Assembly: GCA_935421135.1 (NCBI GenBank)
Contig: OW285194.1
Span: forward strand, 6,336,376 to 6,400,375
From: Bugulina stolonifera
Lineage: Eukaryota; Bryozoa; Gymnolaemata; Cheilostomatida; Bugulidae
Direction: 5' to 3'
Length of the DNA: 64,000 bases
Made by a program: the position numbers and the translations under genes. A model generated the notes under the pieces. That model saw nothing but the letters and a program-made list of their open reading frames with translations. It was not told where the DNA came from and searched no databases. Shown piece after piece: positions 36,261 through 47,535 of this stretch; the first letter of the stretch is position 1; every line of letters begins with the position of its first letter.

Positions 36261-37859
36261 TTCATGGCATATATTTTAGCGGAAGGGTGATTAGTCATGG
36301 GGAACTAGTGATTAGGTGTCTTTGCAGCAGTGGGTCGATGGGGTCGCAAAAAATAAAATAAATTATTTCTTCTTCGAAGGGGGTCGCAAAAAATTATTTT
36401 GCGTGTTAGCTATGAGGGTCGGAAAAAACCATCACCAGCAGTCGCAACCCCTTTACTTAACAATATTATCACCTATTCTTAATTGGCCCAAAAGGATCGT
36501 TCCCACTGCTTCCCTAACATGATTGGTTGATGAAGAGTCTCCATCTACTACGGGCCAACATACATGTAGAATCGGAGGTTATTTCATCTTCAAAGTTTCA
36601 TTTTGTATTTCAATTTGTCTATGAAAACTCTCCAACACAATGACTTAGTTCCAGGGGTGTGGCTCTATATACCATCAGGGATTTGTGAAAGTCTGTGGAT
36701 TTATTCCACAATTTTTTTATCGTTTTTACTGACCATTCCACTAGTCCATTACGTTCTCTGGGTATCTTGGGCTACTGGCTGTGTGTTCGAACCCACATTC
36801 CTTGCTAAAGCACCTGAAACTGTGACTATATAATTTAAGCTAGTACGTGTTAATGTCTATTGAGAACTCAGTACGAATAAGTATGTCAGCACTCTGCAGT
36901 GTCTACTGTATTATCATTTACTGCACCACTGCTGAACTTTCACAGATAATTTAAATTCCGATAGTGTCTGGTTCTTCTTACCTACAGAAGAGAAAAGACA
37001 GTGGGCGTCGGCCTTTTGTGCTGCATGATCCTTATGCCGCAATTTATGGCAATGCTTATAATATTATATCCGCACCTGCTATACCCTTATTCAGAATGCA
37101 AGGTATCTGTAAAAATAAAATGAAGGAGTGTTTACATAGAGAGTATAATGGTATTTAACACATACACAGGAGTTCATTGTATATATTTTGATATCAGTCT
37201 GCCTGTGTAATATAGAACATAGCTTGATACATGCTAGCTGAATGTGTATATACACTGTAACGCTGGTACAACGTACATTATATATCTGGGGCAGGAAGTA
37301 CAGTTATGTGCATGTAAAGCAGGATATTTCTAATCTTCTTAAGTTATTGATAAGCTTTGTATGACAGTGTTATTTTGTGGGACAACATTACAGACACTAT
37401 TCACTAAGGTTGACAAACTTCAAGAAAATTTGACTAAACATCAAAACGATCTGTAAATTTACACAAGCAACAGTTTGGTAATATGTCAGTGTACTTTGGT
37501 TGTGAACACACATTCCATTCAAAATCTACCTCTTCCCAGCCCTATATTGGAAACATTGCTCATAAATGTATCTACAGATGATCTTAAAGTTCTTACCTGT
37601 GATTAAGAACAGGAAGCCATGTGAAGTATTGGAAGATGCTAATAATACAGCAATAAGCATTTTGAGAGCATTGATTTAATTCCTAAAATTTCAATGCTTA
37701 TTCAAGCTTCATCATCTGAGTAAAAATAAAGCGTGTTAATGTTTTTTGTGCTTTTTGCATGTTATGCACTGTACATGTATTCTAAATTTACTTAATATCT
37801 TGCACATGCACATGTATGCATTTTTATACTATATACATGTTTTCAAGAGTACAAATAGG
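36261..37859. other. Intergenic, nothing recognised
   Basis: No gene seen. The segment 36.33-36.45 kb holds 'gggtcgcaaaaaat' twice and may be a small transposon fragment. Confidence 0.45.
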
Positions 37860-38115
37860 GAGCAGCCGTGGCTTAAGGGTTAGAATGCTGAGCTTTCACG
37901 CTGAAGGTTCCAGGTTGAATCCCAGTCGCGGTGGTGTTAGGAAGAGCATCCACCCACAATTGCTTCTGTGCCTCAATAGCCCTTAGGGTCATGCAAAGCA
38001 TGGCTTCAAGGCAACTCTTCTAACCCTGCCAAAAAAAGGCCATGTCATCTGGGCCTCTTCTCACAGGGAGTTGGCCAGCACTGGCACCTGGCAGTGCAAG
38101 CTGATAGGGGCTAAT
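37860..38115 (+). mobile_element. tRNA-derived SINE, plus strand, longest copy
   Basis: tRNA-like head with box A GTGGCTTAAGGGTTAGAATG and box B GGTTCCAGGTTGAATCC, a central body 'ggtgttaggaagagcatcca' shared with 31.7 kb, then a non-tRNA 3' part ending near 'gctaatcacgcgagg'. Confidence 0.75.
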
Positions 38116-38389
38116 CACGCGAGGAGTAGCCTATAATGTTTTATGCACTGAAGTTGTCTGTAAATGCATACACAGGCATCATGTATGTAAATGTATTTGC
38201 TATTATGGATATCTAGTGTAGCATTAGAATATCTTTATGCTATGGGTCTGTGCTAAGAAATCAAATAAAGTTGTTTGGTGATTATTCAAGAGCATAATCC
38301 ATAACCTGTAATTTAGTATATACAAGTGTATTATGATTGTATAGTTCACTAGTGACGTACATGTATATTTTGCTATTCCACTAACAGAC

Positions 38390-39761
38390 AATGGATTACA
38401 TTTAAGCTGCTTATACAATATGCAGATCATTGAATTGCTAGACCATGGGCAAATAAAGAGCAGTCTGATATATATCGCCGTCATGACGACATGATACAAA
38501 GATAATTTTGCAAAAGATTATCAGCTAGTCTGTCAAAATCTAGGACATCTCAAAATCTAGGACACCGTTATGATGTCCTAGATTTTGGCAGACCAGCTGG
38601 TCTATGAGTCAAGTAGTATATATACATTGTAGATAAATAGATACTTAAATTGATGCTACTGTAAGCTGTACAACACCTACACTAGATAACTTATACTCTA
38701 CCTGACGACATGCAGCACTATACGTACCTGTGCCTGTTTGGAATGAAGATATGGTAGACAGTCACATTATTATATGGTTCCTTCTATTCTTCTTGTAGTT
38801 ATTTGACTAATGACTATTTTGAGTAGAGTGGTTTACATGAAATAAATTGATGCTGTGTAAATTGCAATGTCATTCAATACCAGCTGTATGTATGTGGTCA
38901 GTCGTGTGTTTAGTTGAGGCCTTGATTATTTTCCCCCATTTACACTAGGTATATTGGAAATCTGGTGCATTATATTCCCTAAAAATAACTTGCATGCTTA
39001 TTCCATGTGCATTTGAAATTTTTCCTAGTCCAGTTGGACTAGTGTGGGGGTAAAAACAATAAACGATTGCACATGACAACAAAACAGAGTTGCTCTTTGA
39101 CTTTAGCAGTGCATAGAATTACTACTATCAACAGATGCATATGTACATGTACGTGTACACTCATGTGGCTAGCCAGCTATACACTCTAACACCATAACAC
39201 TGCAATGGCATTTTCAGTATAGTCAGATTATTATGGAGAATCGTAATGCTACTACATCCAATGCAGAATTCTGGGCAATACTAATCACAACTGGCATCAG
39301 AAGAATGGTTTGATGTATTTCATGACATTCAAGCATCTGTAAGAAAGGCATTGTTTATAATGTACAGTAATCACCTACAGGGTAACCTGATATTGGTGGT
39401 AATCAATTCTATGTCACTACATATACATTGGTACTTGCTGAATTCGAACTCCGAGAGACCGCCATAGTTGGTTTGAATTAGGTCTGAGTTTGAATTGTAA
39501 GTTCACTTGATTTACATGAAGCCATTTACATGTGGATAAATGGAGCTTATATATTGCTCAGGAGGAACCAAGCCTAACCAAGTTTTTTTAATTATTTGAG
39601 GTTAAGTTAAGCAAGTTCCATTGTATGTATTAGCATGCAGGATTGGGAGAACATACTTCTAATCATTTTGACAGTAAACACATGTATTAGGTGATCTTTA
39701 TTTGTTTATGAAGTAAGAAGATCACCACTGATCAACTGATTGTTCTAAACAGGATTATTCC
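38390..39761. repeat. Upstream duplicon of copy 4 (shared with 44960-46850)
   Basis: 'gtacaacacctac' (38669 and 45195), 'actctacctgac' (38693 and 45226), 'ttaaattgcaatg'-like stretches, 'aatactaatcacaactggcatcagaa' (39277 and 46577) and 'tcaactgattgttctaaacaggatta' lie in the same order in front of copies 4 and 5. Weaker matches occur before copy 6 (54.59-55.80 kb). It carries the long hairpin at 38522-38599. Confidence 0.75.
38522..38599. ncRNA. Pre-miRNA-sized 78-nt hairpin
   Basis: Arms of 28 nt (38522-38549 and 38572-38599) are complementary except for one G-U wobble and one A-C mismatch, with a 22-nt loop. The loop repeats part of the 5' arm (TCAAAATCTAGGACA). The equivalent places in the other duplicons lack the palindrome, so it arose here by a local inverted duplication. 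Size and pairing fit an animal pre-miRNA, but no expression evidence exists; a chance foldback or a small element is as likely. Confidence 0.35.
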
Positions 39762-39792
39762 TTGCACCATTAGGTTTAGTTCATATATAAAG
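39762..39792 (+). promoter_or_regulatory. Copy 4 core promoter: TATA box, degenerate CRE position
   Basis: TATA box ATATATAAAG at 39783-39792. The octamer at the conserved position (39762-39769) reads TTGCACCA, so the CRE-like site seen in copies 1, 2, 3 and 5 is largely lost. This copy may respond to different signals; that is inference. Confidence 0.65.
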
Positions 39793-39812
39793 TGCTGACA
39801 GTCTAAGGCAGC

Positions 39813-39975
39813 TCACAGAGCTCAATCCACAGAACTTGGTAATACAGTGTAGAAACTGTAGACTTTGTTCTTATTATCAACATAGCCCGGGTTATACTCA
39901 TACTATTTAGGTTTTTCAGCGTTTCTAACCTTAGCCATTTCAGTTCTTGCTAGGAACAGATCTTGTATTATTCAG
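39813..39975 (+). other. Copy 4 non-coding 5' exon, extended form
   Basis: The first part matches the other copies, including TACAGTGTAGAAACTGTA. The ancestral donor position reads TATTTAG|GTTTTT (39910), weaker than CAG|GTAAG, and a 65-bp insertion shared only with copy 5 supplies a new ATTATTCAG|GTAAG donor at 39976. No ATG is introduced. Confidence 0.6.
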
Positions 39976-40447
39976 GTAAGGATTAGCAATTTCTCAACTA
40001 CGATTATGTGTAGGAAAAGGCATGTTTTATTCATGGCATAAATGTATAATATTGTTATACAAGTATTTTGTTGAACGGCTTTCGATTTAGCGAAATAATA
40101 TTGTGCTTTACTGATGCAAATGTAAAACACCGATCGGTTCCACATACAAATATTATGGTTTTGCTGTAAATATATTTGCTAGAGTATTTTATCCAAAGAC
40201 TTTAACAAAGCTGTTTACAATGTACCAGTTTTACACTCATCATTTGAATGCAATTATTAGACTCTTTTCAAAGATAATTATTATCTACAAAACTTTAGAT
40301 TCACATCTTGCATGGTCAAATATGCTTTCCTAACTACCCAAAATTTATGCGTAAACATTTTAGACTTTTAAACTAAATTCTAGGTTTAAAACGAAGTTAA
40401 TGACACTTGGGCTACTTTTATTTTTGCTTAGATTCTGCTGTCCAGCG

Positions 40448-42181
40448 ATGGAGGTAACTACAAATTTCTGCGTTAAAGTACTGATGGTAGCCATTGGGGT
40501 AGCAGCTTTAATACCTGTGTCAGTAGCAGCACCTCGAGCTATATGTAGAAACAGTGACAGGATGAAGAGATGGAGTCGACTTGGTACCGTTGTATGGCCA
40601 CAGAAGAAGATGCCACTAACGATAAGTGTTGCCAACTCAGTGACGGGATTTAGCATAAGTGACATTAAGAACATAGCGGATAAATGTGCTAAGGTAACAT
40701 ACCACAGACATGTAACATAATATGAACCATTAGGGAGTTGGGTTTAATGCACTTCTGGTACCATGAGGACACATTACTTTCTTTTATAAGATCCTCTAAA
40801 GTCGCATGCCCAACTTCCCTTCCCACGACTTCATTAGACAACAACTAACACAACACATTCCAAGATTTGCTGTAATAACATCGTTTGACTTTCAGATTTG
40901 GTCTGTACCAGCAGATCTCAGCATCTAGCTATTAAATACATTTATTACAGAGTTGTCAGTTTGCTTACGTTATTATCTACATTTATATAAAGTGAGTACC
41001 ACAGGCTATGTTTAGTTCCACCTAGTCTAACAGCATTGTTTACTTTCAGATGTGGGCGACACCAGCAAGCCTCAGCACGCAGTATCCATACACGGGTACT
41101 AATGGAAACATTGCTATTTCCTTTAAGTATATTGATGGTCCATGGAACACAATTGGACAGGGTCTTTCTCCAAAACCGCACGGTGACTACTCTTCATATA
41201 TGTACCTGGATCAGTCTGAGCAATGGAAGAGCAGCACAGACACTCCTGGCCAAGGTAAGCAATGGTGAAAGTTCATCAAAACATTCAAAATATATTATTT
41301 CATAATGCCATAGTACAACCAAGACTTGCCGAACACTTTTTAAAGTCCAACAGGCACAGGTTTACTCTCACTTTAAAATTGACACTATTGATTTGGGTTA
41401 AACTAGCTGTATATTGATGGATATATGAACGATAATATGTGGTTGCTTCTCGAGACTGTTGCAAGTTGCAGCATTGATACATGAGCAAAAGGGCTTAAAG
41501 ACTCACAGCCTACTGTAAATTCACCATCAAGCAGTAAGGTATGCAATCATGTGATACACTAACTTTTGCAGTACATTCTCGTACTCGACAATTTGCGTTT
41601 ACTACACATGTTTAGGTGTTTCACTAACATGGGCCATCTGCCATGAAATGGGGCACAACCTTGGACTGGGTCACTCTACAAATAGTGATGCTATCATGTA
41701 TCATTCTGGTGTTGGACAAAATGAAAATCAACTTCACTGGGATGACTACAATGGTATAACCTCGCTGTACGGAAGAGGAAGTTCACAGGTATTTGGATGA
41801 GTCCGTTACACATGCATGTACCTGTAAATAAAATTATAGTATGTTCCGTTACCATATATCTAAATCACTCGAAATAGCAGATAGTCAAAGCCTTTTTCAA
41901 AGTAAAGTACATGTAATTGGTAATCTTCATAACACTATATTATACCATACATGTAACTGTAAAGAAAAAGTTGTGGAGATTTATGTTAATATGGTTGATA
42001 ACAAATGGTGGTCAACGTAGGGTGATTCCTATTACAGAGGACACCAAGTCCCCAACCAGCTCCAAAACCTAGTCCAAGACCTGCTACTCCAGCTCCAAAT
42101 CAAACGGCCAGAGAACCAAATTATCCTCCACCAGGTCATGTACCAAATTATGCACCAAGTAGTAACAGAAGACGAGGTTAG
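40448..42181 (+). CDS. Secreted mini-matrixin metalloproteinase, copy 4 (255 aa, 4 coding exons)
   Basis: Coding exons 40448-40693, 41050-41254, 41616-41788, 42038-42181; all GT-AG and open. Signal peptide at about 1-28 (core LMVAIGVAALIPVSV), Cys33 in PRAICRN, furin-type RMKR at 38-41. Zinc site HEMGHNLGLGH at 160-170 and Met-turn Met178 are intact. This is the shortest tail, 47 residues: PSPQPAP-type repeats ending in RRRG. The upstream ATG is chosen because the acceptor TTAG at 40430-40431 leaves it as the first ATG of the exon. Intron 2 contains a stray exon-2 start with its own acceptor (40896-40928). Closest relative in the window: copy 5, by promoter, 5' exon and signal peptide. Confidence 0.85.
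40896..40928 (+). pseudogene. Duplicate start of exon 2 with in-frame stop (pseudo-exon)
   Basis: After a good acceptor TTTGACTTTCAG (ending 40895) the sequence encodes IWSVPADLSI and then TAG at 40926-40928, in the phase used by real exon 2. It resembles the first ten codons of exon 2 in copy 1 (MWSVPASLRI), and its polypyrimidine tract also resembles copy 1 rather than the true exon 2 of this gene 154 bp downstream. It is a leftover of unequal exchange, or a poison acceptor if used. Confidence 0.75.
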
Positions 42182-42371
42182 CCTCACACAACTCAACATG
42201 TGAATGCAAGTTGTATGTACGTTCAGCAGAAAATAATGACAGTATCAACGTACATGTAATTATATCAATTATTGCAGTATGAAACTCTAACTTATTTGTG
42301 CATGGTGTGCCCCATGAAGTAAAACTACTTGTGATTTGAATAGTTGTGAAGCTCTGTTAGTTTATTTTCTC

Positions 42372-42377
42372 AATATA
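42372..42377 (+). other. Copy 4 possible polyadenylation signal AATATA
   Basis: At the position of AATAAA in copy 1 this copy has the weaker variant AATATA. Confidence 0.35.
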
Positions 42378-42399
42378 TAATACAATGCTATTCCAAAAT

Positions 42400-43309
42400 T
42401 GTTTAAACTGTTAATACTGCTTTCTATTACTGACCTTTTATGTCTATGCCATAGAGGGCAGCACTAGCTACTGCTTTGCTATTTCACAATTAGCCACCAA
42501 TGGCTATTACAAAGAGCAAGCTACATGGACGCACAACTTCTACGAATATCTCAAGTTTCAAAAACGGAAAACGTCGTAAGGTGCTATACATTCTGTTGCG
42601 TTTTTCTTGTAAAAAGACGAAGTTGTCTACTCATTTATTAAACCAAAGGCAAGAGTAGATAAATCCGAGTAATGAACATAGCCTGTGAACCCCCAAGAGA
42701 TAATTGGAGGTAGTACATTGAAATTTAATCTCTTTGGAATTTGCCCCCTCCACCCCCCCTCCCCATTGTAGCTTAGAATGTAGATTGAAACCTCTACTGT
42801 TTTAGCAAAATCTCGAAGTATGCACGTTGAAATACTTCTTCTTGGTCAGAATTAAGTTCAACTAATGCTCCCTATACGTAACACGCACCGGGAAGGCTTG
42901 ACTTGAAGTTATGGCTGAGGATGGATACTAGCTTGGCTGCTGATTTATTTTATTTTCCTGGTGTTTACAATAAGGATTGAATCCCTCCCACAGTGCTGGT
43001 CTTTTGTTGGATTAATTTAAACAACATAGCTATACAGCTTTCGTCCATTTTTCGGTCAGTAGAATAATTAATTAATAATTAAAATAATGTTAAACTGATT
43101 TTCATTTGTTTAATGGTTTTACATACATTTAACTATCAGAAAAGCTAAACTCAACTGCTAGATCTTGTCAAAGCATCATAACTTAGCTGTAGCCAATCAA
43201 CACTCAATTTGCATTTTGTAACGTTAAAAATTTATAACAACATGCTATAAACTTGCGATTTAGCAAAAGCTTAACATATGTACAGTACATTAATCTAAAA
43301 TTTTGCAAT
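42400..43309. other. Intergenic, nothing recognised
   Basis: Follows copy 4. It has a C-rich run at 42745-42766. No gene seen. Confidence 0.45.
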
Positions 43310-43910
43310 GAAACCAAGATTATTTGCACAGCTGTGTTCTATTAGCTATTTTCCTTCATTTCCTGCTAACGTCTGCTACGAAGGATTTCTGTAGAATAGA
43401 ACGTTCTCGCTACTAAAAATTTTTGCTCAGGTCTCTTGAGCATCTTGGTTAGCTCTGGGACATAAGTACATGTACCATAGCATTTGTTGATTAACTAAAT
43501 TTAATCTACTCGTTTATACATGTGCATGTATGTAAAAGCATTTAGTACAATGTATTTATTTGCTATAATATGAATTTTTATTACAATACTAAGGAAGAAA
43601 TCATTATTATTATTTTACCATCATTACAAAACTTGATCATTGCAAATTTAAAGATAGAGATCATCCAAATTAAAACCAATGACTGAACATATTTTCCTAT
43701 AGTCTTTGCGAACTCCCAGATCAAAACTTCACTCTCACTACTTTACTTCCTGTGGCTTTTCAGTGTGCAACTACTTCCTATGTTTCTTTAGGAAACCATT
43801 AAGCAGAAGAGAAAAATAGCTATCATCCTCCTTGAAATTGTCTATTCCTAACAGAGAGCAAGACAACTCCAAATAGACGAAAAAATTTAGCAGCAATGTA
43901 AACAATTGTG
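43310..43910. repeat. 3'-flank duplicon, unit D4
   Basis: 'ccttcatttcctgctaacgtc' (43352) and 'gagagcaagacaactcca' (43855) follow the order of the other D units at 9.2, 19.6 and 35.7-36.2 kb; the left half (the 'tctagtgcagcaacca' part) is missing here. Confidence 0.65.
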
Positions 43911-44609
43911 AGATACGTGTTATTTGTGGTACTCTGCTTAGTGAATATTTTGATAGAATACCAGAGCAGTAGCCCCCTAACTGGGAAAAACATTTCCAGT
44001 ATGAATGAAGCTATATACTGAGAAATTTATTCGTAGTTGGAAGGTGATTTTGCTATCATACAAAATGTACAATGAAGGTACGATAACTCTCCTATATCAA
44101 TACAACCTGGTTGAAGGTAAATATACGCTACATTCCACTTTTGTCTTGAGTCCTTAATTTAGCACCCAGTTCAACAATTGATTTATGTATGTTTAAAATT
44201 ATATGTGCAAATCATGAAATTCACTAAATTATCCATTAGGCTGCCTTACTAACATGCATTGCCTTTCAACGTACATGTACAATTATATCTATTCTACTGC
44301 TCTGTTTCAGTGAAGTTGCCTTCCCACAATTTCCGTTGGTAGTCAAGGTATGACAACTCTGGAGGAATCTACACAGATGTTTTCTAAAAAACAAGATGAT
44401 GGTGTATGCAGAGTTGTTCTTGCAGCGGCTGCTCAATGATTAAGCAGGTATTCTGGAAGATTGACCAGATACCAGTTAGAGGCTGTGCTCTGGCAATTAG
44501 TGAGTGAAGGGTTGTAGCGTGATGACTATAGTTTATTTAGTGGCTGTGCGAGATGCCAGGTATGCCAGGATTGACCAATTCCTTAAGTAAATAACAACAT
44601 CATAGATTA
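43911..44609. other. Intergenic, nothing recognised
   Basis: No gene or named repeat seen. Confidence 0.4.
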
Positions 44610-44800
44610 CATAAATAATGTACAAAATGACTAAAAATGACCAAACCCCTCAACAGTCCCTAGTATACACATATAGCATGGTGGCCATAATATGATGGCT
44701 GTCTTGTGCGCAGTTGGCTCAGTGCTCATTACGGGCTTGTCATCAACTCCTTTTTTATGGTTGCTGAGCTGGTGTGGTGGTATGTGTTCTGTTGAAATAT
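44610..44800 (+). mobile_element. Truncated SINE related to 21780-22110
   Basis: 'atgaccaaacccct.aacag' and 'gttgctgagctggtgtggtgg' match the SINE at 21.79-21.92 kb in order, but the copy breaks off after box A. Just beyond it lies a 14-bp repeat ACCACAGACCAAGG, about three units (44819-44860). Confidence 0.55.
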
Positions 44801-44959
44801 GCGACAGATCGCAGACAGAGGACCACAGACCAAGGACCACAGACCAGGGACCACAGACCGTTTTGTCTTTTTATAATTATTTATATAATTATGATGATGA
44901 TCGCGTTTTAGTTAACTAGTGATGTAGACTTACATGTAGCTAGCCAATCGGCTGACAGT

Positions 44960-46834
44960 TTACATTTACAAGTAAGCTGCTTATTAGAGTGATGGATTGC
45001 TAGACTGGTGGGCAAAATACAGAACAGTGAGATAATATAATTATATTGAAAGTATGACGATTTGACACAAAGAATTTTATCCAGACATAAACAGCTGACT
45101 AGTGAAAGAAAGACACTATTATGGCTGGTGTATCAGTTAAGTAGTATAGATACATGCATGTAAATAGATAGTTATTGATGTTACTGCAAGCCGTACAACA
45201 CCTACTGTACATGTAGTAAGTTTTTACTCTACCTGACAACGTGCGGCGCTATGCATGTACGTACCAGTCTGATGAGTCATGTACATGTATATACACCAGC
45301 TGTACCTGCTTGGAATGAACCATAGAGAGGTGCATTACTATGAATCAATGCCACCTTATGAGTCCTTCCATTCTTTTTGTAGTTATTCGAATAATTATTA
45401 TTTTGAGTGGTATGTATGAAGGTGATGGATGTTGTGTAAATTGCAATAGCATTCAGTACCAGCTGTATATGTGTGATCAGTAGTGTGTTTAGTTGAGGAT
45501 CTGATTATTTTCCACCATTTACAATGCATGTTGGGTGTTTGGTGGATTATATTTTATTCCCTAAAGTTGACTTGTATGTACATGTATAATATTATATGCG
45601 TAATTTAGAGTTAGCCGAGCCCAGTCAGACTAACAATAAACAGGGGCAGGTGACAAATAAACATAGTTGCTGTCTAAATTTGGCATCACATAGAATGGCC
45701 CTAATAATAATACGTGTGCAAGTAAATGTACATGTATGTTGCTAGTTTTCTAAATGGTACAAAATGCTGCACACCTTAATTATTTCAATGGTTTGTATTA
45801 GTCATTTCATGTAATTATTGCAACAATTAATGACGTCCTATCATTTCCTTAATAAACATGCAACAGGCTGAAATATAGAACACAATCTGTCATTCGAGAT
45901 TAGCAATAATGACAAAAATGACTGAAATGATATGCTTAGACTCGGTGAATCACCATTATAAGTGACACAGACAACAGGTGCACCCCAGTGCTATGATATT
46001 ACCACAATACATACAAGTATATGTACATGTAAGTGTAATAGTGCTTGCTGTGCTCTGAAAATACACTGCCTCTAGAGTGCCCAGGTTACTCTAAAGTAAC
46101 TTAACATAGCATTAATTTGCTATATTATATACATTACACCTTGTCTTCACTGCACCACACCACCAGATCCTGCATGACTTTGACCTCGAAATCTACTCGT
46201 TGAGTCATTGTCAGTAATTCCTCGCTGGGTGTATCGCTGTTCGGTCGGACTTGCCACTTAACTTCTGCTGAAGCGCAGTTTTTATGTTTCTCTCCCCTTG
46301 TACTCTGTATTGTATGCAAAACGGCAAACACAGTGAAGGAATTATTCAGTAAAGATATCATCTCATTAGTCCACCTATGCATTACATCATACAAGAACAA
46401 AATCCTGCCAACACATCTTCATTCTTTCACACAGATTTTAGAGCAATACAGTCTCTAATCATTTTTCTTGTGAGCAATTGCCTAAGGTCTATCTGGCGAG
46501 AAAGCAAATGGTGCTTTCAGTTTTGTTAGATTTTTAGGGAAAATCGCAATGCTAATATATTTAATGCAGGACCCTAGGCGATACTAATCACAACTGGCAT
46601 CAGAAAAATGGCATGATGCATTTCATAACATTTATACATCATTTAAACATCTGTATTAACTGTATTGTTTACGGAGTAATATGTAATACTCTAGGATATA
46701 TCATAACATTAGTATGCAAGATTGAGAGAACATACTTTTAGTCATCTGAACAGGAAATATCAGATGATGTTTATTTGTTTATGAAATAAGAAGATTATCA
46801 CGGATCAACTGATTGTTCTAAACAGGATTATCTC
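44960..46834. repeat. Upstream duplicon of copy 5 (shared with 38390-39761)
   Basis: Partner of the block before copy 4. Relative to that block it has an extra segment at about 45.95-46.48 kb, which holds the open frame described separately. Confidence 0.7.
46134..46400 (-). other. Unrecognised 88-codon open frame with protein-like composition
   Basis: A minus-strand frame in a segment absent from the sister duplicon, richer in GC than its surroundings, with balanced composition (Trp, Asp, Glu, Lys, Thr; motif VDFEVKVMQDLVVWC near the end). It might be a captured exon or the C-terminus of a transposon protein. I recognise no family. No promoter or splice context was established. Confidence 0.3.
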
Positions 46835-46865
46835 TCAAATCACAATGTCTATTCCATATATAAAG
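46835..46865 (+). promoter_or_regulatory. Copy 5 core promoter: CRE-like position and TATA box
   Basis: TATA box ATATATAAAG at 46856-46865; TCAAATCA at 46835-46842 occupies the conserved octamer position 13 bp upstream. Confidence 0.7.
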
Positions 46866-46885
46866 TGCTGACTCTGTAGAACAGA

Positions 46886-47049
46886 TCACAGAACTCCATC
46901 TGCAGAACTTGGTAATACAGTGTAGAAACTGTAGACTTTGTTCATATTATCGGCATAGCCTACAGTTATACTCATACTATTAAGGTTGTTCAGCGTTTCT
47001 ATCCTTAGCCATTTCAGTCCTTGCTAGGAACAAAACTCGTATTATTCAG
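46886..47049 (+). other. Copy 5 non-coding 5' exon, extended form
   Basis: As in copy 4: TACAGTGTAGAAACTGTA core, ancestral donor changed to TATTAAG|GTTGTT, then a shared insertion of about 65 bp ending ATTATTCAG|GTAAG (donor 47050). The next exon starts at 47523. Confidence 0.65.
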
Positions 47050-47535
47050 GTAAGCCTTAGAAACTTATGTGAATATCAAGGAATGTTTTATTAGTGGCAA
47101 ACAAATATCCTGTTGAACGTGCATTTTATTTAACCAAAATAATCTTTTGCTTTCTGGGTGGAAATTTAAGACAACCTATCATGATTCTACCTACATGTAT
47201 AGTTTTAAGCATGTTTGCTGAATATTTTATCCATATTATTTCTAAAAAGCTGTTTACAATGTACCAGCACTAAACTCACCAAATGAATGTCTGCATTAAA
47301 ATTTTATTTCTTGCAAAATCTGCCGATATTTTATTACCAACAAAACTTTAGATGTTCCCATATCATCGGAAGACATTCTGATTGATGCAATACAACCACA
47401 ACCAACTATTTGACTATTTTTATGTAAACGCTTTAAGCGTCTAAACAAAATTACACATTTGACAAATTTTGTAGGCTTCAAACAAAGATAACCACCCTTG
47501 AGCTAGTTTTATTTTTGTTTAGATTCTACTGTCCA

